Origin: CAVZBW01 sp963773635
Lineage (GTDB): Bacteria > Actinomycetota > Acidimicrobiia > Acidimicrobiales > RAAP-2
Length of the DNA: 64,000 nucleotides
Direction of reading: 5' to 3'
Assembly (NCBI GenBank): GCA_963773635.1
Contig: CAVZBW010000005.1
Coordinates: 1,550,001 to 1,614,000, forward strand
In this document: positions 59,361-64,000 of the stretch, piece by piece
Position numbering within the stretch: the first letter of the stretch is position 1
Layout: each line of letters opens with the position of its first letter
Made by a program: the position numbers and the translations under genes
Notes under the pieces: generated by a model
What the model was told of the DNA's origin: nothing
The model's input: the letters and a program-made list of their open reading frames with translations, nothing else
The model's database searches: none

Positions 59361-60253
59361 TCAGGCCAGCACGACCTTCCGGACATGGTCGTCCACCGGC
59401 AGGGAGGGCTCTGAGATCGCCGACACCTCGATGCTCTCGAGGTTGGCAATGCCGGTCGTCACCGCCGCAAAGGCAGCGTCCGCCGCGTCGCGTCCGGTCG
59501 TCACCCGCACGAGGGAGGGCCGCGGCGCCAACCCGGTTGGATCGTGGACATACCAGCGCCCATCTACCAAGGCCTCAAACACGGCGTGGAACTCCATCGG
59601 GGATAGTCCGGGCGCATAGACGGCCGAGAATCGGGCGGGCACCCCGGTGGCCCGGCATAGGGCCACACCCAGGTGGGCGAAGTCGCGGCAGGTGCCGGCG
59701 CCGGTGAGCAGGGTGTCTTCCGCCGAGTCGTGCACCGTGCTCGAACCGGGCACGTATGCGATGCGCGAACGGATCCACTCCGTGATACCGGCGACACGCG
59801 CTGCGACACTTGGACCAGCCCCAAACTCCGCCATGGCAAAGCCGGTGAGATGGTCGCTGGGGCAATACCGACTCGGTCGGAGGTACACCTGGCGTTCGAG
59901 CTCGGAGAGCTGGCCGTCCACCGTGGCGGAAGCGGCGCGTTGATCACGGCCTTCGGGAGGCCCGACTGCTCTCGCTCGGATGCGGGCTCGATAGCTGACC
60001 GAGAGCCGACCGGGGTCGGAGCGGATGACGTGCATGGTCGCCCCCTCCGTGACCTCGACTGGTGCGACCGAGAAGGAGCGCCGGTCCCGGAGAGGACCTC
60101 GAAGAATTCATGGTCCACGTGGCCCGCCGATCTCGACGCGACCACCTGCACGACCACCTCTGCTGGCTCCGAGATGAGAAAAGCCAGGTCACAGGTCACG
60201 GTCCGGCTCGCGACGAGACCACTGCCCGGGTTGGAACACTCGACGCTCTTCAT
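59361..60253 (-). CDS. Transglutaminase-like cysteine protease family protein (one apparent frameshift)
   Basis: The main frame has the transglutaminase triad: Cys in TGAGTCRDFAHLGVALCRAT, His in GLSPMEFHAVFEALVDGRWY and Asp in VHDPTGLAPR. The usual N-terminal bacterial transglutaminase domain is in another frame upstream (CDLAFLISEPAEVVVQVVAS, then FFEVLSGTGAP). It joins the main frame if one base is added near 60064, giving PFSVAPVEVTEGATMHVIRS. A start at ATG 60253 then gives about 298 residues. Without the correction the protein would begin at ATG 60035 (224 residues) and lack that domain. Confidence 0.78.
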
Positions 60254-60486
60254 GGGACAGCGTCCCACAGAACTGACGGTGTGCCCGACGGCTCGCCGCC
60301 CGAGCGCGCCCGCCATCCCGCGGGGCCCATCGCCGTCCCCAGTCCAGAAAAGCAGCTCCCCGTCGTCCTCGGCCACCTCCGCGCATGCACGTCGAGGGCC
60401 GAGCAAGAGTACCGGGGGACTGTTCGACGGAGCCGCCAATTCGGGGCTCCAGACGGGCCCCCGAGCGAGGAAGGCGGACGGACGCG

Positions 60487-61380
60487 ATGACGAGCCCTAC
60501 GAGACTGGAAACGGACGTCTTTGGCAGCGGGCTGCACCTCCCCGAGTGCCCGCGTTGGCACGGGGGGTCCTTGTGGATCTCCGACATGTGGGGCAACGCC
60601 GTGTACTCCTACCGCGAGGACGGACGGCGCCGGGAGGTATTGCGCTTTGGGCTCGAGGAGGATCCCGGCGGCCTCGGGTGGCTGCCCGACGGGAGCCTGC
60701 TCGTCGTCGGGATGGAGGGTCGCAAGGTCTACCGCCTCGCCGAGGACGGGGGGCTGCGCACCCACGCCGACCTGGGCCCCCACGCACCCTGGCAGTGCAA
60801 CGACATGATCGTGGACGACGGCGGCACCGCGTACGTGAGCCAGTTCGGCTACGACCTATGGGGAGGACGCACGGGACCTGCGACAACCACGCTCCTTCGG
60901 GTCACCAGTGGGGGGACGGTCGACGTCGCGGCCGACGACCTCATGGTGCCCAACGGCATGGCGATATCCGACGACGGCTCGGCCCTCTACGTTGCCGAGT
61001 GCGGCCGGTCCCGGGTGCTCCAGTTCGCCATCGACGACCAGGGTGGGCTCACCGATCGGCGCGTCTTCGGCGAGCTGGCCCCTGCCGCGGGGGCCCCACT
61101 CCCGGTCGCCCCACCGGATGGGATCTGTCTGGACGAGGAGGGATGCATCTGGGCCGCCGATCCGATCGGCCAGCGCGTGGTGAGAATGGAGCCCGGCGGT
61201 CGCGTGAGCCACGAAATCTCGTCCGACGTGCATCCGCTCGCCGCCGTCCTCGGCGGGACCGACCGCCGCACGTTGTTCGTGTGCGCCAGTGCTCAGCACC
61301 GCAAGCCCCAGCGCGACCCCCGGCCGCTCGGACGAATCGACGCGGTGCGGGTCGACGTGCCCGGCGCCGGTCGTCCGTGA
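60487..61380 (+). CDS. SMP-30/gluconolactonase-like protein
   Basis: Calcium- or zinc-dependent lactonase beta-propeller, 297 residues. LHLPECPRWHGGSLWISDMW holds the metal Glu, NDMIVDDGGTAYVSQFG a loop, VPNGMAISDDGSALYVAE the Asn and PPDGICLDEEGCIWAAD the Asp. ATG 60487 is preferred over the upstream ATG 60385 because similarity begins there. Divergent from the transglutaminase gene. It may open sugar-acid lactones such as those made by GMC-type dehydrogenases; no direct link is shown. Confidence 0.87.
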   Translation: MTSPTRLETDVFGSGLHLPECPRWHGGSLWISDMWGNAVYSYREDGRRREVLRFGLEEDPGGLGWLPDGSLLVVGMEGRKVYRLAEDGGLRTHADLGPHAPWQCNDMIVDDGGTAYVSQFGYDLWGGRTGPATTTLLRVTSGGTVDVAADDLMVPNGMAISDDGSALYVAECGRSRVLQFAIDDQGGLTDRRVFGELAPAAGAPLPVAPPDGICLDEEGCIWAADPIGQRVVRMEPGGRVSHEISSDVHPLAAVLGGTDRRTLFVCASAQHRKPQRDPRPLGRIDAVRVDVPGAGRP

Positions 61381-61416
61381 CCTCCGGCGAGCGGCGACGA
61401 CCCTCCCGGGGATGGC

Positions 61417-63087
61417 TCAGAAGGGGCCTCCCAGCTCCCCGAGGGCGTCGGTGAGCCGGAGGTTCTCCGAGTAGTCGACGGGGCACGCGACGACCGACAC
61501 CGTGTCGGCGGACAGGGCCTCCTCCAAGACGGGCAGCAGCTGATCGGCAGCGTCGATGCGGTACCCCACGGCGCCGAAGCTCTGGGCGTAGGCGACGAAG
61601 TCGGGGTTGGAGAACCCGACGGCCACGTCGCGTCCGAGCTCCAGGTCCATCTTCCACCGGATGAGCCCGTAAGCGTCGTCCTGCCAGACGAGGACCGTGA
61701 TGGGGACATGCTCGCGCAGCGCGGTCTCGATCTCCTGGGAGTGCATGAGGAACGCTCCGTCGCCGACGACCGCCAGCACACGCCGGTCCGGGTAGGCGAG
61801 CTTGGCGGCGATGGCCCCCGGAAGGGCAAAGCCCATCGTAGAGAGGCCGTTCGAGATGAGGCAGGTGTTGGGCTCGTAGGTCGGGTAGAGCCGGGCCATC
61901 CACATCTTGACGGCGCCGGTGTCGGCCAGGACGATGTCCGATGGGCCCATGGCCGCCCTGGTCTCGGCCACCACCCGCTGGGGCTTCACGGGGAAGCTCC
62001 GATCGATCGAGCCGAGCTCGAGCTCCTCGGCCAGGAGGCGCCGGATCCTTTCGCGGCCCGGATCCAGCTGGAAGCGCCGGGAAGTGGCCTCCCCCAAGGC
62101 GTCGAGGGTGCGGGAGAGATCGGCCTGGATTCCCACCTCGACGTTGTAGTGGGCGTCCACCTCCGCCGGAACCCGGCTCAGGTGCACGATCCTCTTGTTC
62201 CCCGAGGGGTTGATGCGAGCCGGATCGAACTCCTGGAGCTCGTAACCCACCGCAACGATGACGTCGGCGGCGTCGAAGCCGAAGTTGACATAGTCGCGGC
62301 GCATGAACCCGACCGCGCCGAGCGCGTGGGGGTGGTCGTCGGGGAACACACCCTTTCCGTGAAAGGTCGTGGCGACGGGTAGTCCGAGCTTGCCCGAGAA
62401 CCTCAGCAACGCCTCCCGGGCGTCATCGCGCGCCGCCCCGTGGCCGGCCAAGACGATGGGGCGAAGGGCTCCGTCGAGCACGGCGGCGGCTCGCGCGATC
62501 TGGCGCTCCGATGGCTCGTCGGGACGGGGGACGTTGACGGCGAGCGGTTCGGCGCCCTCGGGTGCCGGCATGCCCTCGATGTCCTCGGGAACGGCCAGAT
62601 AGACGGAACCTGGCCGTTCCGTCTGGGCGAGCTTAAAGGCCTTGCGGAGCATCTCGGGTACGGCCGCAGGTGACGGGATCATGCTCGCCCACTTGGCGAC
62701 CGGAGCGAACATCGACACCAGGTCGACGCTCTGGTGCGACTCCTTGTAGATGCGGTCGAGGCCCACCTGGGCCGAGATGGCGACCAGCGGCGTGCTGTTG
62801 CTGGTGGCGTCGGCAACCCCGAGCAGCAGGTTGATGGCGCCCGGGCCGAGGGTGGCCGAGCAGACTCCGGCAGCCCCGGTGAGGCGGCCGGTGATCTCCG
62901 CCATGAACGAGGCTGCCTGTTCGTGGCGAACGAGCACGTAGCGGATCGACGAGCGGGCCAGGGCGTCGGTAAGGTGGATGTTCTCCTCGCCAGGGATACC
63001 GAAGACACACACCACGCCCTCGCGCTCGAGGCACCGCACCAGGAGGTCGGCCACCCGTGCGGTGCCGTTGGCTTCTTCCGCTTCCAT
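61417..63087 (-). CDS. Acetolactate synthase large-subunit-like ThDP enzyme
   Basis: 556 residues. RVADLLVRCLEREGVVCVFG and IPGEENIHL open the domain; the activating Glu is in YVLVRHEQAASFMAEITGR. VCSATLGPGAINLLLGVADA follows, and the ThDP/Mg motif is VVGDGAFLMHSQEIETALRE with QDDAYGLIRWK. The usual NN of that motif is DD, as in some catabolic acetolactate synthases. No small regulatory subunit gene is adjacent, so a catabolic AlsS or a related decarboxylase/ligase is likelier than the biosynthetic IlvB. Confidence 0.85.
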   Translation of the reverse strand: MEAEEANGTARVADLLVRCLEREGVVCVFGIPGEENIHLTDALARSSIRYVLVRHEQAASFMAEITGRLTGAAGVCSATLGPGAINLLLGVADATSNSTPLVAISAQVGLDRIYKESHQSVDLVSMFAPVAKWASMIPSPAAVPEMLRKAFKLAQTERPGSVYLAVPEDIEGMPAPEGAEPLAVNVPRPDEPSERQIARAAAVLDGALRPIVLAGHGAARDDAREALLRFSGKLGLPVATTFHGKGVFPDDHPHALGAVGFMRRDYVNFGFDAADVIVAVGYELQEFDPARINPSGNKRIVHLSRVPAEVDAHYNVEVGIQADLSRTLDALGEATSRRFQLDPGRERIRRLLAEELELGSIDRSFPVKPQRVVAETRAAMGPSDIVLADTGAVKMWMARLYPTYEPNTCLISNGLSTMGFALPGAIAAKLAYPDRRVLAVVGDGAFLMHSQEIETALREHVPITVLVWQDDAYGLIRWKMDLELGRDVAVGFSNPDFVAYAQSFGAVGYRIDAADQLLPVLEEALSADTVSVVACPVDYSENLRLTDALGELGGPF

Positions 63088-63110
63088 GAGTGCGTCCGGC
63101 GGTCGTCGCC

Positions 63111-63627
63111 CTACCAGCGACCGCGATGGACGACCTCGTCGAACGCCCGCCGGGAGGGGTTCTCAACCGGGCGCAGCGGGCGGTCCGCGGGGTAGCCGAG
63201 AGCCAGGAGGTAGGCGCAGAAGCGCTCGTAGGGAAGCGACAGGATGCGCGCGGCACGCTTCCTGGTCCTCGACGGCAGAGTGCCCGGCACCGATCCCGAT
63301 GTCCGCCGCGGCCAGCATCATGGCCATGGTGGCCTGACCGAGGTCATACTGATCCATCAGGCGGTAGCGATCGGTCTCGGGTTCCCCGAGCACCAGCGCG
63401 ATGGTGGCCGCTGACCTCTCCACGTGCCGAGCGCCCACCCACACCTTGGAGAGCTCCTCGAGCTGAGCGCGCTCGGTGATGACCACGAAGTCCCACGGCT
63501 GGCGATTGCTGGCGGAAGGCGCCCGGCGGCCGGCCTCGAGGATGCGCCTCAGGCCCTCCTCGGGAATCGGACGCTGCTCATACATCCGGACGTTACGCCG
63601 GGCCCGAATGGCGTCCCATGTCTCCAT
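63111..63627 (-). CDS. Nitroreductase family protein (one apparent frameshift)
   Basis: FMN-dependent oxidoreductase. METWDAIRARRNVRMYEQRP, GRRAPSASNRQPWDFVVI, and DLGQATMAMMLAAADIGIGA are the standard first two thirds. After SAVEDQEAC the frame shifts near 63258, and ILSLPYERFCAYLLALGYPA with RRAFDEVVHRGRW completes the family C-terminus in the next frame, with a TAG at 63113. Corrected length about 171 residues. The clean rejoining suggests a sequencing error. Confidence 0.83.
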
Positions 63628-63715
63628 GGGCGCAGACTAACGAGACCCGGTCGGGCGCGGGACGGAGTCTCCGGCCTCCCGCCACCTAGTCGCAGCCGCA
63701 CCGCCGGAGCTCGTG

Positions 63716-64000
63716 TCAGGCGGACACCAGCCTCCCGGGATAGGCGCCCTCCACGGGAGCGCCGTCACGGCGGACCTGCTGGCCGCCGACCCACACGTGC
63801 TCGATGCCCACGCTGCCCGACAGGAGGCGGTCGCCGTGCGCGGGGAAGTCGAAGACCCGCTCGAAGGGGGTCTCGCTCACCGTCTGCGCGTCGAACGCCA
63901 CGAGGTCCGCGGTCGCGCCGGGACGGACGACCCCGCGGTCGCGGAGATCCGAAGATCTCGGCCGGCTGCCCGCTCATCCGCCAGATCGCCTGCTCGAGGC
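63716..64000 (-). CDS. C-terminal end of an amidohydrolase (N-acyl-D-amino-acid deacylase type; frameshifted, partial)
   Basis: Only the last 95 or so codons are in the window. LEQAIWRMSGQPAEIFG at the edge, then, after a one-base shift near 63950, LRDRGVVRPGATADLVAFDA. IEHVWVGGQQVRRDGAPV and PGRLVSA complete it. The GATADLVAFD and VWVGGQ blocks are typical for the return strand of D-aminoacylase/dihydroorotase-type amidohydrolases. The metal-binding residues lie beyond the window, so the substrate cannot be judged. Confidence 0.75.

Noticed and set aside
61417..63087. Biosynthetic IlvB
   Set aside because: No ilvN or ilvC gene is adjacent and the ThDP motif ends with DD in place of NN, which fits a catabolic or related ThDP enzyme better.

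Overview
The window is high-GC DNA with dense, translationally coupled operons. Many genes start with GTG, and stop and start codons often overlap as GTGA, ATGA or TGATG. Together with the gene content (CobN, MMPL transporter, TrxC-type thioredoxin, DUF664/DinB, LLM-class flavoenzyme, DUF1214, LigC-like ligase) this points to a free-living actinobacterium, possibly of the Acidimicrobiia; the placement is an inference. I see no rRNA, tRNA, CRISPR array, insertion sequence or prophage.

Region 1 (1-16.9 kb) is a cobalamin locus with two B12 riboswitches. The first, on the minus strand, leads cbiZ-cobU-cobS-cbiB-cobC-cobQ-cobN (late steps, nucleotide-loop assembly, salvage; cobN runs off the left edge). 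Divergent from it are cobO and cbiA. The second, on the plus strand, leads cobI, a cobM-cbiD fusion, cobL, a cbiG-cobJ fusion, a small ferredoxin, cbiC and cbiX (corrin ring building). A thioredoxin follows.

Region 2 (17.4-28.3 kb, plus) holds an MMPL transporter coupled to a gluconate-dehydrogenase-subunit-3-like protein and a GMC oxidoreductase. It is followed by a dipeptide/oligopeptide-type ABC importer whose second permease and both ATPases lie in one frame. Region 3 (28.3-33.7 kb) has a four-gene minus operon (LLM flavoenzyme, two SDRs, nitronate-monooxygenase-like), then an epimerase and a SRPBCC protein.

Region 4 (33.9-49 kb) is the most unusual part. It has three glutamine-synthetase-family ligases, a class I glutamine amidotransferase, a PhyH-type dioxygenase, an XRE-cupin regulator, a split glutamate synthase in the order of mgsABC (N-methylglutamate synthase), an M24 hydrolase-fold protein, a PPOX-like flavoprotein, an APC permease, a Usp-like protein and a monooxygenase-like domain joined to a zinc ribbon. 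The intergenic DNA carries palindromes and repeats that look like operators. The set suggests assimilation of an amine or amide through gamma-glutamyl intermediates; the substrate is not fixed by the sequence.

Region 5 (49-64 kb) is mixed metabolism: secreted SGNH-like protein, acyl-CoA ligase, DinB, HhH-GPD glycosylase, DUF1214, sulfotransferase, MoaB/MogA, orphan PstB-like ATPase, LigC-like ligase, two membrane proteins, transglutaminase, SMP-30, acetolactate-synthase-like enzyme, nitroreductase and the end of an amidohydrolase.

About a dozen conserved genes are interrupted by single-base shifts (cobN at five places, cbiA, cbiC, the dpp fusion, uspA, transglutaminase, nitroreductase, amidohydrolase). 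Because protein similarity continues cleanly in the next frame, these look more like residual sequencing indels than true pseudogenes.
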